64,000 bases of DNA from Glycomyces fuscus (GCA_002529455.1 NYMS01000001.1:88018-152017), one strand, 5' to 3'; positions 1-8,835 are shown, counted from the first letter of the stretch. The notes: generated by a model not told the origin, from the letters alone. Numbers and translations: made by a program.

Positions 1-1
1 G

Positions 2-457
2 GTCGGCTCCCTGGTCGGACGCGACCTGGACGTCTTCTGGCAGGTGGCGCCCTTCCTCGTCGCGGGCATCGTCCTCACCCTGTGCCTGGGCCCCTCCCTC
101 AACGCCGTCGCCCTGGGAGACGACCTCGCCGCCACCCTGGGCGCCAACATCCCCCTCATCCGCGCCGCCACCGCCGTGGGCGTCATCCTGCTGTGCGGCG
201 CCGCCACCGCCGCCGCGGGCCCCATCTGGTTCGTCGGCCTGATCATCCCCCACGCCGCACGCCTGGTCACCGGCCCCGACCAGCGCTGGCTGCTGCCCTA
301 CTCCGCGGTCCTGGGCGCCGTGCTGCTCACCGCCGCCGACACCCTGGGCCGCGTCGTCGTGCCCAACGCCGAACTGGAGGTCGGCATCATCACCGCCTTC
401 GTCGGCGCACCCCTGTTCATCGCCCTGGTCCGCAGCACGAGAATGGCCCAACTGTGA
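2..457 (+). CDS. FecCD-family ABC transporter permease, C-terminal part (cut by window start)
   Basis: Membrane permease of a ferric-siderophore (or cobalamin) ABC importer. The reading frame is open from base 2, so the N-terminal half lies outside the window; about 151 residues are visible. They contain four hydrophobic segments and the family motif GPIWFVGLIIPHAARL, the cytoplasmic loop that contacts the ATPase in FecCD/BtuC proteins. The stop codon overlaps the GTG of the next permease by 4 bases (GTGA), so the two are translationally coupled. The order permease-permease-ATPase is typical of siderophore systems; the substrate-binding lipoprotein is probably upstream of the window. The substrate cannot be told from this sequence. 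Confidence 0.93.
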   Translation, partial: VGSLVGRDLDVFWQVAPFLVAGIVLTLCLGPSLNAVALGDDLAATLGANIPLIRAATAVGVILLCGAATAAAGPIWFVGLIIPHAARLVTGPDQRWLLPYSAVLGAVLLTAADTLGRVVVPNAELEVGIITAFVGAPLFIALVRSTRMAQL

Positions 458-1548
458 GCCGCACCCTGACACCGCGCCGCCGCCCCGAGACGGCCCCCCG
501 CACCACACCCCGCGGCTCCTTCGCCCTGCGCCTGTTCGACGACCGCCTGTCCCTGCTGGTGCGCCCGCGCACCCTGGCGGTCGCCCTGGCCCTGACCGCC
601 CTGAGCGCCGCGGCCCTGGTCGCCTCGGTGGCCGTGGGCGACTACCAGATCCCGCTCGGCGCCGTCCCCGCGGCGATCACGGGCCACGGCGAACGCCTGG
701 ACGTGTTCTTCGTCCAGGGCGTGCGCCTGCCCCGCGCCCTGACCGCGATCGGCGTGGGCGCCGCCCTGGGGCTCGCCGGAGCCGTCTTCCAGAGCCTGTC
801 GCGCAACGCCCTGGGCAGCCCCGACATCATCGGCTTCACCGGCGGCGCCGCCACCGGGGCCGTCGCCGTCATCCTGCTCTTCGGCTCCGGACGCCTGGCG
901 GTGTCCCTGGGCGCCATCGCCGGGGGCATGCTCACCGCCGCCGCCGTCTACCTGCTCTCCACCAAGAACGGCGTCCAGGGCTACCGGCTGGTCCTGGTCG
1001 GCATCGGCACGGCCGCCATGCTCGGCTCGGTCCGCGACTACCTGCTCACCCGCGCCGATCTCACCGAAGCCCTGAGCGCCCAGATCTGGATGATCGGCAG
1101 CCTCAACGGCCGCGGCTGGGCCGAGGTGGCGGCCGTGTGGATCTGCCTGGCACTGCTGGGCCCGGTCCTGCTCCGCCTGGGCCGGCGCCTGCGCTTCATG
1201 GAACTGGGCGACGACACCGCGCGCGGCCTGGGCGTGCCCGTGCGCTCCACCCAGCTGACCGCCCTGGCCGCCGCCAGCGCCCTGACCGGCGCCGCCATCG
1301 CGGTCTCGGGCCCCATCGGCTTCGTCGCCCTGGCCGCACCCCAGCTGGCCCGGCGCCTGACCCGCACCGGCGGCACCACCCTGGCCGGGTCCGCGCTCAT
1401 GGGCGCCGCCCTGCTGGTGGTGGCCGACCTGGTCGCGCTGCGCGCCCTGGCCCCCACCCAGCTGCCCGTCGGCGTGGTCACCGCCGTCATCGGCGGCAGC
1501 TACCTGATCTGGCTGCTGTACACCGAATGGCGCGGCGGACGTGCCTGA
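454..1548 (+). CDS. FecCD-family ABC transporter permease, second subunit
   Basis: Second membrane permease of the ferric-siderophore importer, 364 residues, about the usual length. It begins with a roughly 50-residue polar, Arg-rich cytoplasmic tail (includes RRRPETAPRTTPRG) before the first membrane segment, then shows the alternating hydrophobic segments of the FecCD fold and the coupling-loop motif SGPIGFVALAAPQLARR near the C-terminus. The GTG start at 454 overlaps the stop of the previous gene in GTGA. The gap to the ATPase gene is 19 bases. It should pair with the first permease as a heterodimer around one translocation path. Confidence 0.95.
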   Translation: MSRTLTPRRRPETAPRTTPRGSFALRLFDDRLSLLVRPRTLAVALALTALSAAALVASVAVGDYQIPLGAVPAAITGHGERLDVFFVQGVRLPRALTAIGVGAALGLAGAVFQSLSRNALGSPDIIGFTGGAATGAVAVILLFGSGRLAVSLGAIAGGMLTAAAVYLLSTKNGVQGYRLVLVGIGTAAMLGSVRDYLLTRADLTEALSAQIWMIGSLNGRGWAEVAAVWICLALLGPVLLRLGRRLRFMELGDDTARGLGVPVRSTQLTALAAASALTGAAIAVSGPIGFVALAAPQLARRLTRTGGTTLAGSALMGAALLVVADLVALRALAPTQLPVGVVTAVIGGSYLIWLLYTEWRGGRA

Positions 1549-1567
1549 CCGAGACCGAGGAAGAACG

Positions 1568-2383
1568 ATGACCACCCCCGACGACGCCGCCTCCCGCCTC
1601 AACGGCCAGGACCTCACCCTGGCCTACGACCAGCGCGTCATCTCCCAGAACCTGGCCGTCACCATCCCCGACAACTCCTTCACGGTGATCGTGGGGCCCA
1701 ACGCCTGCGGCAAGTCCACCCTGCTGCGGGCCCTGTCGCGCACCCTCAGGCCCGCACACGGCCACGTGCACCTGGACGGCAGGGCCATCAGCTCCTATCC
1801 CGCCAAGGAGGTCGCCCGCCGCCTGGGGCTGCTGCCGCAGTCCTCCATCGCCCCCGACGGCATCGGCGTGGCCGACCTGGTGGCCCGAGGCCGCTTCCCT
1901 CACCAGGGGTTCCTGCGCCAGTGGTCCAAGCAGGACGAGGCGGTCGTGGCCGAGGCCATGGCCGCCACCGGTGTGGCCGAACTGGCCGAGCGGTCGGTGG
2001 ACGAGCTCTCGGGCGGACAGCGCCAGCGCGTGTGGCTGGCCATGGTCCTGGCCCAGCAGACGCCCCTGCTGCTGCTGGACGAGCCCACCACCTACCTCGA
2101 CATCGCCCACCAGATGGACATGCTCGACCTGTGCGCGCAGCTGCACGCCGAGCGCGGCCACACCCTGGTCGCGGTGCTGCACGACCTCAACCACGCCTGC
2201 CGCTACGCCACCCACCTGATCGTGATGAAGGAGGGCGCCATCGTCGCCGAGGGCGACCCCTCCACCGTGGTCACCGCCGACCTGGTCGAGGAGGTCTTCG
2301 GGCTGCCGGTGCGCATCATCCCCGACCCCGAGACCGGCACCCCGATGATCGTCCCCGTCGACCGCCGCGGCTCGGCCCGCTGA
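1568..2383 (+). CDS. Iron-siderophore ABC transporter ATP-binding protein
   Basis: Cytoplasmic ATPase that drives the FecCD permeases, 271 residues. Walker A is GPNACGKST (residues 43-51), the ABC signature LSGGQRQR (147-154), Walker B LLLLDEP (167-173) with DEPTTYLD, and the switch histidine lies in VLHDLNH. The spacing between Walker A and signature, and the LxARGRFPHQ segment, are characteristic of the FepC/FhuC family. The ATG at 1568 has the Shine-Dalgarno GAGGAAG about 5 bases upstream. It is the last gene of the operon and is followed by a strong hairpin terminator. Confidence 0.96.
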   Translation: MTTPDDAASRLNGQDLTLAYDQRVISQNLAVTIPDNSFTVIVGPNACGKSTLLRALSRTLRPAHGHVHLDGRAISSYPAKEVARRLGLLPQSSIAPDGIGVADLVARGRFPHQGFLRQWSKQDEAVVAEAMAATGVAELAERSVDELSGGQRQRVWLAMVLAQQTPLLLLDEPTTYLDIAHQMDMLDLCAQLHAERGHTLVAVLHDLNHACRYATHLIVMKEGAIVAEGDPSTVVTADLVEEVFGLPVRIIPDPETGTPMIVPVDRRGSAR

Positions 2384-2415
2384 CCGGCCGGGCACACCCC
2401 GCCCCCGTGCCGCGC

Positions 2416-2449
2416 GGTGGGGCCCGGTGCGCACGCACCGGGCCCCACC
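2416..2449. terminator. Bidirectional hairpin between siderophore operon and conservon
   Basis: Perfect 16-base inverted repeat: GGTGGGGCCCGGTGCG (2416-2431), CA, then CGCACCGGGCCCCACC (2434-2449). It sits between the converging stop codons at 2383 and 2469, so one hairpin can end both transcripts. There is no long T-run, as is common for actinobacterial terminators. Confidence 0.85.
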
Positions 2450-2468
2450 GCCTCACCGGAAGGCGCCC

Positions 2469-3065
2469 TCAGGCCCCCGACAGCTCCAGGCGCAGCACCA
2501 GCGCCACCAGCTCGACCAACACCTCCTTGACCGACTCCCTGTCCCGGGCGTCGCACAGCAGCAGCGGCACCCGCTCCTCCAGGTCCAACGCCACCCGCAC
2601 GTCGTCGGCCCGGTGCGTGCGCTGCCCGTCGAAGCAGTTCACGGCCACCACGAACGGCACCCCGCGCGACTCGAAGAAGTCGATCGCGTCGAAGGAGTCC
2701 GCCAAGCGCCGGGTGTCGGCCAGCACCACCGCGCCCAGGGCGCCCTCGGTCAGCTCCTCCCACATGAACGAGAACCGCCGCTGGCCCGGCGTACCGAACA
2801 GGTACACCACCGTCGACCCGTCCAGCGTGATCCGGCCGAAGTCCAGGGCCACCGTCGTGGTCGTCTTGCCCTCCACCCCGTCCAGATCGTCCACGCCCAC
2901 ACTCTCGGAGGTCATGACCTCCTCGGTGTGCAGGGACTCCACCTCGCTCACCGCCGAGACCAGGGTGGTCTTACCCGCCCCGAACCCTCCCGCGACCACG
3001 ATCTTGAGGGTGTCGGGAACCGGTCCCGCACCCTCGGCGTCCATCACGACCAACGACCCATCCAC
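2469..3065 (-). CDS. cvnD: CvnD-type small GTP/ATP-binding protein of a conservon
   Basis: Small Ras-like nucleotide-binding protein, 198 residues, last gene of a cvnA-B-C-D operon. The P-loop is GGFGAGKTT (26-34); a switch-like segment follows (TTTTVALDFGRI), then GTPGQ, and VNCFDG replaces the usual NKxD base-recognition motif. In Streptomyces, CvnD works with CvnA-C at the inner membrane in a complex likened to a eukaryotic G-protein-coupled receptor system, controlling development and secondary metabolism. The start GTG at 3065 is 24 bases past the stop of cvnC; an internal ATG at 3044 is less well placed. Target unknown. Confidence 0.93.
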   Translation of the reverse strand: MDGSLVVMDAEGAGPVPDTLKIVVAGGFGAGKTTLVSAVSEVESLHTEEVMTSESVGVDDLDGVEGKTTTTVALDFGRITLDGSTVVYLFGTPGQRRFSFMWEELTEGALGAVVLADTRRLADSFDAIDFFESRGVPFVVAVNCFDGQRTHRADDVRVALDLEERVPLLLCDARDRESVKEVLVELVALVLRLELSGA

Positions 3066-3089
3066 TCCACCTCGACACCACCTTGCCCC

Positions 3090-3470
3090 TCACAGCTGAC
3101 GGATGCGCTCCAGTACCGAGCGCAGCGTCCCGGCGTCCGGCCGGTGCCGCTCCCAGTCGGAGGTGCGCACCACCACACGGCCCTGGTCCAGCAGGTCCGC
3201 CAGCAGGATCCGCGTCACGCCCAGCGGGAACCCCGAACGCGAGGCCACCTCGGCCACCGAAACCGGCCCCGCGCACAGCGACAGGATCAGCTCCAGCTCC
3301 GGGTCCACCTCCGCGGCCGTGGCCGGGGGGACCGCGACCACCTGCGAGGTCATCGAAAAGTCCGTACGCGAAGGACGCGTGCGCCCCCCCGTCAACGAGT
3401 ACGGCCGGATCAGACTCGACTCGAACGACCACTCCCGTCCCGACTCCCGCCCGGGCGGCTCAGCGTCCAC
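3090..3470 (-). CDS. cvnC: CvnC, DUF742 protein of a conservon
   Basis: DUF742 protein, 126 residues, cytoplasmic. It has the family signature SLIRPYSLTGGRTRP near residue 20 and a winged-helix-like C-terminal half (VSVAEVASRSGFPLGVTRILLADLLDQGRVVV). Conservon CvnC proteins bind the other Cvn subunits; no catalytic residues are expected. The GTG start lies 4 bases after the cvnB stop, with the Shine-Dalgarno AGGAGG inside the end of cvnB, so translation is coupled. Confidence 0.93.
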   Translation of the reverse strand: MDAEPPGRESGREWSFESSLIRPYSLTGGRTRPSRTDFSMTSQVVAVPPATAAEVDPELELILSLCAGPVSVAEVASRSGFPLGVTRILLADLLDQGRVVVRTSDWERHRPDAGTLRSVLERIRQL

Positions 3471-3474
3471 GACC

Positions 3475-3936
3475 TCACCTCCTCGCGCTCCCGCGCCGGG
3501 GCAGCGCCGACAGGTGCGGGCCCACCTGGCGCACCAGGCGGTTCACCTCGAACGCCGCCTGCCCCATGTCACAGGTGGACTCGGCCACCAGCGCCAGAGA
3601 CGCGCCCTTGCCCGCCGCCAGCACGAAGAAGAACACGTTGTCCATCTCCACCACCGTCTGACGCACCTCCGCGGCGCCCAGTTGCCCGCGCGCGCCACGG
3701 GCCAGGCTCGCGAAGCCGGACGCGATCGCGGCCAGCCGCTCACCCTGCTCGCTCTCCAACCCGGCCGAGCACGACAGCAGCAACCCGTCCGCCGACAGCA
3801 GCAGCGCGTGCCGCGCCCCCGCCACCCGCTGCACCAGGTCACCCAGCAGCCAGTCCAGCGTCCTGGCCGGGGACTGCTCCTCCACCGCGTCGGCCGTCCG
3901 GCCTTCCGCCGCAGCGTCCGCCGTCATCGACATCAC
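3475..3936 (-). CDS. cvnB: CvnB, roadblock/LC7-domain protein of a conservon
   Basis: Roadblock/LC7-fold protein, 153 residues. The fold is recognisable from LDWLLGDLVQRVAGARHALLLS, then LLLSCSAGL, then VVEMDNVFFFVLAAGKGASLAL. Such proteins act as GTPase-activating or scaffold partners of small GTPases, here presumably CvnD. The GTG at 3936 overlaps the stop of cvnA in GTGA; ATG codons at 3933 and 3927 are alternative starts. A poly-Ala/Glu N-terminal tail precedes the domain. Confidence 0.93.
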   Translation of the reverse strand: MMSMTADAAAEGRTADAVEEQSPARTLDWLLGDLVQRVAGARHALLLSADGLLLSCSAGLESEQGERLAAIASGFASLARGARGQLGAAEVRQTVVEMDNVFFFVLAAGKGASLALVAESTCDMGQAAFEVNRLVRQVGPHLSALPRRGSARR

Positions 3937-6260
3937 CCTTCCGAGCTCTCACCGGGGCGCGCATCGCGCACGCCGTCTCCATCCCCGTCCGAGGGCTGCG
4001 CGCGCCCGCGCAGGCTCCCGGACTGGAAAGCACTCATCATCGACCGGATCTCGGCCAGCGAACGCTGCCCGGCCGCCTCCTGCCCCCGGGACGCCTCGGG
4101 CACCGCCGGGGCGGGCGCGGGGGCGGGTTCGGCGCGCTTGCGCCGCCGCCGGGGCAGGCCCTTGTAGGTCTCGGCCGTGTCCTGGGCCGCCGCCTCCCGC
4201 TCCGGACCGGGCTCCCGCTGTGCGGTGTCGCCCTCCGGGACGCGGACCCCGCCCGCCGGGACCAGCGGCCGCGGCTGCGCGGTGGCCGCCGCCGTCGCCG
4301 CACGGACCGGCTCCGGAGCGGGCTCCCCGGCGCGGTCCTGTGGCGCCGGCTCCGTCTCCTGCGCCACCAGCGCGTCCGCGGGCACGTTCACCACCGCGCA
4401 CGTGCCGCGCGCCTCCCCGGACCCCAGGGTCACCTCCAGGCCGTGCCGCGCGGCGACGGTGGCCACCACGAACAGCCCCAGCTGGGAGTCCTCGCGCATC
4501 CGGGCCAGGTCGAACCGCGGGGGGTCGCGCAACAGCGCGTTCGCCGCCTCCAGCTGGGCCCGGGTCATTCCCAGACCCCGGTCGCTCACCTCCAGCACGC
4601 ACCCGCCCGCCTCCCCGACCCGGCCGCGCACCGTCACCTCCGTGCCCGGGGGCGAGAACGACGTCGCGTTCTCCAGCAGCTCCGCCAGCAGGCGCACGGT
4701 GTCCGCCCCCACCTCGCCGCGCAGCGCCACCCCCGGCACCGCCAGCACCCGCACCCGCACGTAGTCCTCGATCTCGCTGGACGCGGCCCGCACCGCCTCG
4801 TGCAGGCGTACCGGCGCCAGACCCCGCCGTACCGGGGCGTCCCCGCTGAGCAGCATCAGGTTCTCGGCGTTGCGCCGCATCTGCGTGCTGAAGTGGTCGA
4901 TGCGAAAGAGCGACTCGAGGACCTTGGGGTCGGTCTCGGCGCGCTCCAGCGCGTCCAGCAGGCCCAGCTGCCGGTGCACCAGGGCCTGGGTGCGCCGGGC
5001 GATGTTGCGGAACATGTTGCGTACGCCCGCGCGCACCTGCGCCTCCTCCACCGCCGCGGTGACGGCCGCGCGCTGGGCGTCGTTGAAGGCCTCGGCCACC
5101 TGCCCGATCTCGTCGGTGCTCTCCACGCGCAGGCGCGGCACCTCGGTGTCCACGTCCACGCTGCCGCCCGCGCGCAGCCGGGCGGTGACCTCGGGCAGGC
5201 GCACCCGGGCGTGCTCCAGGGTGGCCGTGCGCAGGTCCTGCAGGCGCCTGCCCAGGCGCTGGGTGGCGCCCACGGCGACCGCGGAGGAGAGCAGGGCGGC
5301 CACCAGGGCGGGCACGCTCATCAGCAGGACGCTGGTGCGCAGTTCGGCCGACTGGGTGCGGCTGAAGGCGATGACCTGGTCCATCTGACCCTGTTCGACG
5401 TCGCGCATGCGCGCGTCCACGGCCTCGGCGGCGCCCCGCCAGGCGGTGGCGTTGACCGGGACGGTGGCTCCGCCCTGGACGGGCATGGCGATGATGCTCT
5501 CCTGGAGCTGGTAGATGCGCTGCAGTTCGCTGTAGGACTCCAGCAGGATGTACTCCTGGCTGTCCTTCTCGCTCAGCTCGACCACGACCCGGTCCCAGGT
5601 GTAGTGCTGGGCCCCGGCCGCGGCGGCGAACCGGGCGTGGGCCCGGGCGGGGAAGGTGTTGGTGGCCACCGAGTGGGCCAGGACGGAGTCCTGCTGGTTG
5701 AGGAGTTCGCGGGTGCGCATCAGCGAGGTCAGGGAGCGCAGGTGCGGGGCCTGGGCGGGGTCGGCGCGCCCGACCTGGCCGTCCCACACGCGCAGGCCCT
5801 GTTCGATGACCTCGTCGTAGACGGCGGAGGTCTGCTCCAGGTCGATCTCGGTGGGGGAGGAGGCGTCCACCCGGGCGCGGTGGGTGTCGATGCGGTTGAC
5901 GGCGGACCGGAAGGCCAGGACCTGTTCGGGCACCTCCTCGACGTCGAGGGCGTCCAGGCTCTGGCTGAGGGCGTCGACGGCCTCGTCGGTCTGCTGGCGC
6001 GAGTAGGTCAGGTCCAGGGCGGTGCGCTCGGTGCCCCAGGCCGCGTCCATGGTGGCGCGGCGTTCGCGTTGGAGTGCGCTGATGGTCTCCCCGACGGGGA
6101 CGCCGACCTGTTCGGTGAAGGTGGCGGTGGCGCGCAGTTCGCCGATGTCGCTGACGAGCAGGGCGGTGAAGGCGGCCCACAGGGCCAGCAGCACGGTGCT
6201 GGGGAACAGGACCAGCGTGATCATGCGGGCGCGAAGCGAACGGCGCTTCTTGTGGGGCAT
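3933..6260 (-). CDS. cvnA: CvnA, sensor-kinase-like protein with nitrate/nitrite-sensing (NIT) domain
   Basis: Membrane sensor that heads the conservon, 775 residues. A first membrane segment (MITLVLFPSTVLLALWAAF) is followed by an extracellular region resembling the NIT nitrate/nitrite-sensing domain (RELLNQQDSVL around residue 180), a second membrane segment (LLMSVPALVAALLSSAVAV), a HAMP-like linker and a GHKL ATPase domain (LLAELLENATSFSPPG; DRGLGMT; DSQLGLFVVATVAARHGL). A long Pro/Ala/Arg-rich tail follows. The usual kinase H-box is replaced by RIDHFSTQMRRNAENL. ATG 6260 was chosen over upstream in-frame codons because it precedes the RR-rich leader of the first membrane helix. What it senses is unknown. 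Confidence 0.92.
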   Translation of the reverse strand: MPHKKRRSLRARMITLVLFPSTVLLALWAAFTALLVSDIGELRATATFTEQVGVPVGETISALQRERRATMDAAWGTERTALDLTYSRQQTDEAVDALSQSLDALDVEEVPEQVLAFRSAVNRIDTHRARVDASSPTEIDLEQTSAVYDEVIEQGLRVWDGQVGRADPAQAPHLRSLTSLMRTRELLNQQDSVLAHSVATNTFPARAHARFAAAAGAQHYTWDRVVVELSEKDSQEYILLESYSELQRIYQLQESIIAMPVQGGATVPVNATAWRGAAEAVDARMRDVEQGQMDQVIAFSRTQSAELRTSVLLMSVPALVAALLSSAVAVGATQRLGRRLQDLRTATLEHARVRLPEVTARLRAGGSVDVDTEVPRLRVESTDEIGQVAEAFNDAQRAAVTAAVEEAQVRAGVRNMFRNIARRTQALVHRQLGLLDALERAETDPKVLESLFRIDHFSTQMRRNAENLMLLSGDAPVRRGLAPVRLHEAVRAASSEIEDYVRVRVLAVPGVALRGEVGADTVRLLAELLENATSFSPPGTEVTVRGRVGEAGGCVLEVSDRGLGMTRAQLEAANALLRDPPRFDLARMREDSQLGLFVVATVAARHGLEVTLGSGEARGTCAVVNVPADALVAQETEPAPQDRAGEPAPEPVRAATAAATAQPRPLVPAGGVRVPEGDTAQREPGPEREAAAQDTAETYKGLPRRRRKRAEPAPAPAPAVPEASRGQEAAGQRSLAEIRSMMSAFQSGSLRGRAQPSDGDGDGVRDARPGESSEG

Positions 6261-6704
6261 GGGCTCGCTTCCGGGGGAGAGCGGCGGGCGTCGCCTGCGG
6301 GAGCGTCCGCCGGGTGGGGGAGGGGCCGGAGTTCCCCAGAGTGAACCGCTCAACGGGGGATTACGCAAGCCTGAGGGGGACACCGGGGCCCAGAAGGGCA
6401 GGATCGGCGCAGGTGGGAAGGCGGGCCTCAGCTTGGTAACACGGACCGCCACACTGTCGGGTGATTAAAATCTACGTCGTAAAGCTGGCTCTTTTCTTCT
6501 CTCAATCACAAGAACAGAAAGGAGCGGCTCCGCCGCACCGACCACCACAGACCCCGGGGCGGGGGAGCCGGGCACCCGCCCCCCACCAGCCCCACCAGAG
6601 CACGTGATGCCCGCCCCGCGCGCGGGTACGTAGCCCCCTGCGACCACCCGGCCCGCACACGGGCAGGGGGCGCACCAGACCACCACCGGGGGAGAGGACC
6701 CACC
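6261..6704. other. Divergent intergenic region, conservon / pterin dehydratase
   Basis: 444 bases between the cvnA start and the pterin dehydratase start, with no plausible gene on either strand. It contains the most AT-rich patch nearby (about 6463-6530, including GATTAAAATCTACGTCG), so promoters for both divergent genes probably lie here, but I could not pick a -35/-10 pair with confidence. Confidence 0.5.
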
Positions 6705-6989
6705 ATGAAGCTCACCGAGGATCAGATCCGCGACGGCCTGGCCCGGCTCACCGACTGGGAGCTGGACCCCGCCGCACCCGCCATCAGCCGCACCGTGCGC
6801 CTGCCCGACTTCCCGGCCGCCATCGCCCTCGTCAACGAGATCGCCCAGGCGGCCGAGCAGGTCGACCACCACCCCGACATCGACATCCGCTACAACACCC
6901 TGCACCTGACGCTGAGCACCCACTCCGAGGGAGCCGTCACCGAGAGGGACATGTCCCTGGCCGCCCGCCTGGACGAACTCGTCCCCTGA
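6705..6989 (+). CDS. 4a-hydroxytetrahydrobiopterin dehydratase (pterin carbinolamine dehydratase)
   Basis: Dehydrates the 4a-carbinolamine formed by aromatic amino-acid hydroxylases, regenerating the pterin cofactor (EC 4.2.1.96). 94 residues, the usual size. The signature EQVDHHPDIDIRYNTLHLTL carries the catalytic HHP and the later His of LSTHS. ATG at 6705 follows a purine-rich GGGGGAGAGG. No aromatic amino-acid hydroxylase gene is present in this window, so the physiological partner is unknown; many bacteria carry this gene alone, and a role in molybdopterin metabolism has been proposed for some family members. It converges on the next gene. Confidence 0.93.
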   Translation: MKLTEDQIRDGLARLTDWELDPAAPAISRTVRLPDFPAAIALVNEIAQAAEQVDHHPDIDIRYNTLHLTLSTHSEGAVTERDMSLAARLDELVP

Positions 6990-7098
6990 ACCCGCGTCCC
7001 GGCCCGGGGGAGCACGAGGGAGTGGGCAGCCGGCGCGCGCGTACGGCCCGCACCCGGTGCCCGGCACACCGACGGACCCGCCCGGACGGGGCGCCGGG

Positions 7099-8718
7099 TC
7101 AGCGCAGGCGCGCCCGGCGCATCTTGCCCGAGGCCGTCCGCGGCAGCTCCTCCACGAAGTCCACCACCCGCGGCGCGGCGTGCGTGGCGAACCGGTCGCC
7201 GACCCACTCCTTGAGCTCCTCGGCCAGTTCCGGAGTGGCCTCGTGACCGGGATCGAGGACCACACGGGCACCGATGACCTGGCCCGCGAGCTCGTCGGGG
7301 ATCGAGTAGACCCCGCACTCCTCCACCGCGGGGTGGGCGTTGAGCACCGACTCGACCTCGGTCGGGCCGATCCGGTACCCGTAGGTCAGGATGGCCCCGT
7401 CGTCGCGGGTGGAGAAGAACAGCGATCCCCGGCGGTCCTGGATGCCGGTGTCCCCGGTCAGGTAGTAGGCGTGGTCGGGGGTGAACCTGACCTGGGAGGC
7501 CCCCTCGTGGCCGACGTAGCCCTCGAACCAGGCCAGCGGGCTGCGCGCCAGGTCCACCGCCACGCGCCCGTAGGCGCCCAGGGGGGCCGGGTCGTCGGAG
7601 ATGGCCTCCAGGATCTGTACGTTCCAGCCGGGTAGGGCGGGGCCGATCGCGCCGGGCGGCGGGTCGGCGGGTTCCTGGCCGGTGTCGCCGTTGGGGACGC
7701 CCACGCACCAGCCCAGTTCGGTCTGGCCGTAGTGGTCGCGTACCGGGACGCCGAAGACGTCGGTGACCCAGTCGATGACGTCGGGGGCCAGGGGTTCGCC
7801 CGCGCTGGCCAGGCTCTGCACCATGACCTCGGGGGGCAGGGTCTTGGTGGCGGCGCGCAGGGTGCGGTAGGTGGTGGGGTCGGCGGCCAGGTTGGTGACG
7901 CCGTGGACGCCCAGGACGTCCAGGGTCAGTTCGGGGTCGAAGAACCCGGCGCGCAGGGCCAGGGAGTTGTGCCCGGCCAGCAGGGGCGAGATGAGGCCGT
8001 GGTAGAGGCCGTAGGCGGAGCCGGGGTCGGCGGTGTTCCAGTAGACGTCGTCGTCGTGTACGCCCAGGCCGTAGTGGTGGTAGGCGTGCATGGCTGCCAG
8101 GGCGCGTACGGGGACGCGTACGCCCAGGGGCGGGCCGACGACGCCGGAGACGTAGACGATGGCCAGGAGGCCGTCGCCGCCCACGGCGGTGTCGGGGGCG
8201 GGTGGTGCGGTGGCGGCGCGTGCGGCGAGGCTGGTGAGGGTGTGGTCGCCCTGGTGGGTGGGGTGGGCGGCGGTGGTGGCGATGTGCCAGGGGTGGTCGG
8301 TGGCGGGGCCGAGTTTGGTGCGGTACTCGGCGTCGCACACGACCAGGCGGGCGCCGGAGTTGGTGAGGCGTTCGGTGATGGCGGAGGGGGCGAAGGAGGA
8401 GAGGAGGGGGACGAGGACGGCTCCCAGGCGCCATACGGCCAGGGCGGTGACGGTCAGGTCGGTGCCCTTGGGGATGAGGGTGGCGACGCGGTCTCCGGTG
8501 GTGATGCCCAGGTCGGCGAGTCCGGCGGCCAGGGCGCGGGAGCGCTGGGCGAGTTCGCCGAAGGTGAGGGTGGTGGCTTCGAGGGTGGGGCCGATCTCGG
8601 TGGTGGCGGTGGCGTCGGGGTCGTGGCGGTCGCAGAGGAGGTGGGCCACCGATGTGGTGGGTGTGTCGTAGGTGGCGAGCCAGTCGCGGACGTGGTGCTC
8701 CGGGTCGGGCACGGGCAT
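7099..8718 (-). CDS. AMP-dependent acyl-CoA synthetase/ligase family protein with altered P-loop
   Basis: ANL-superfamily adenylating enzyme, 539 residues. Recognisable motifs are YGQTELG (A5), YYLTGD (A7), DDGAILTYGYRIGPTEVE (A8) and the C-terminal PRTASGK, whose Lys532 is the adenylation lysine. The domain order suits acetyl- or medium-chain acyl-CoA synthetases. Odd: the phosphate-binding A3 loop, normally YTSGTTGxPKG, reads YVSGVVGPPLG (189-199), losing the two Thr and the Lys. The enzyme may use ATP poorly or have changed role. It is divergent from the acyltransferase at 8836, suggesting a shared acyl substrate (inference). ATG 8718 has AGAGGA upstream. Confidence 0.85.
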   Translation of the reverse strand: MPVPDPEHHVRDWLATYDTPTTSVAHLLCDRHDPDATATTEIGPTLEATTLTFGELAQRSRALAAGLADLGITTGDRVATLIPKGTDLTVTALAVWRLGAVLVPLLSSFAPSAITERLTNSGARLVVCDAEYRTKLGPATDHPWHIATTAAHPTHQGDHTLTSLAARAATAPPAPDTAVGGDGLLAIVYVSGVVGPPLGVRVPVRALAAMHAYHHYGLGVHDDDVYWNTADPGSAYGLYHGLISPLLAGHNSLALRAGFFDPELTLDVLGVHGVTNLAADPTTYRTLRAATKTLPPEVMVQSLASAGEPLAPDVIDWVTDVFGVPVRDHYGQTELGWCVGVPNGDTGQEPADPPPGAIGPALPGWNVQILEAISDDPAPLGAYGRVAVDLARSPLAWFEGYVGHEGASQVRFTPDHAYYLTGDTGIQDRRGSLFFSTRDDGAILTYGYRIGPTEVESVLNAHPAVEECGVYSIPDELAGQVIGARVVLDPGHEATPELAEELKEWVGDRFATHAAPRVVDFVEELPRTASGKMRRARLR

Positions 8719-8784
8719 CGGTGGCGGTCCTCTTTTTCGGTTGGTGTGGGGTTTTCGAGGGTTACGTCAACACTATGCCCACCT

Positions 8785-8800
8785 GTGAGGCTGGCCTCAC
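8785..8800. promoter_or_regulatory. Perfect inverted repeat in the ligase/acyltransferase divergent promoter
   Basis: GTGAGGC, TG, GCCTCAC: a perfect 7-base dyad with 2-base centre in the 117-base gap between the divergent genes starting at 8718 and 8836. Its position fits an operator controlling both promoters. No regulator gene adjoins it, so the binding protein is unknown. Confidence 0.5.
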
Positions 8801-8835
8801 TCGCGCGTGGTTGGGGGCTGGGTCATGATGTGGGG

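Noticed and set aside
2427..6344. A 1,305-codon open frame on the plus strand across the conservon
   Set aside because: It is antisense to four recognisable cvn genes and translates to Arg/His/Gln/Pro-rich strings; long antisense frames are expected at this GC content.
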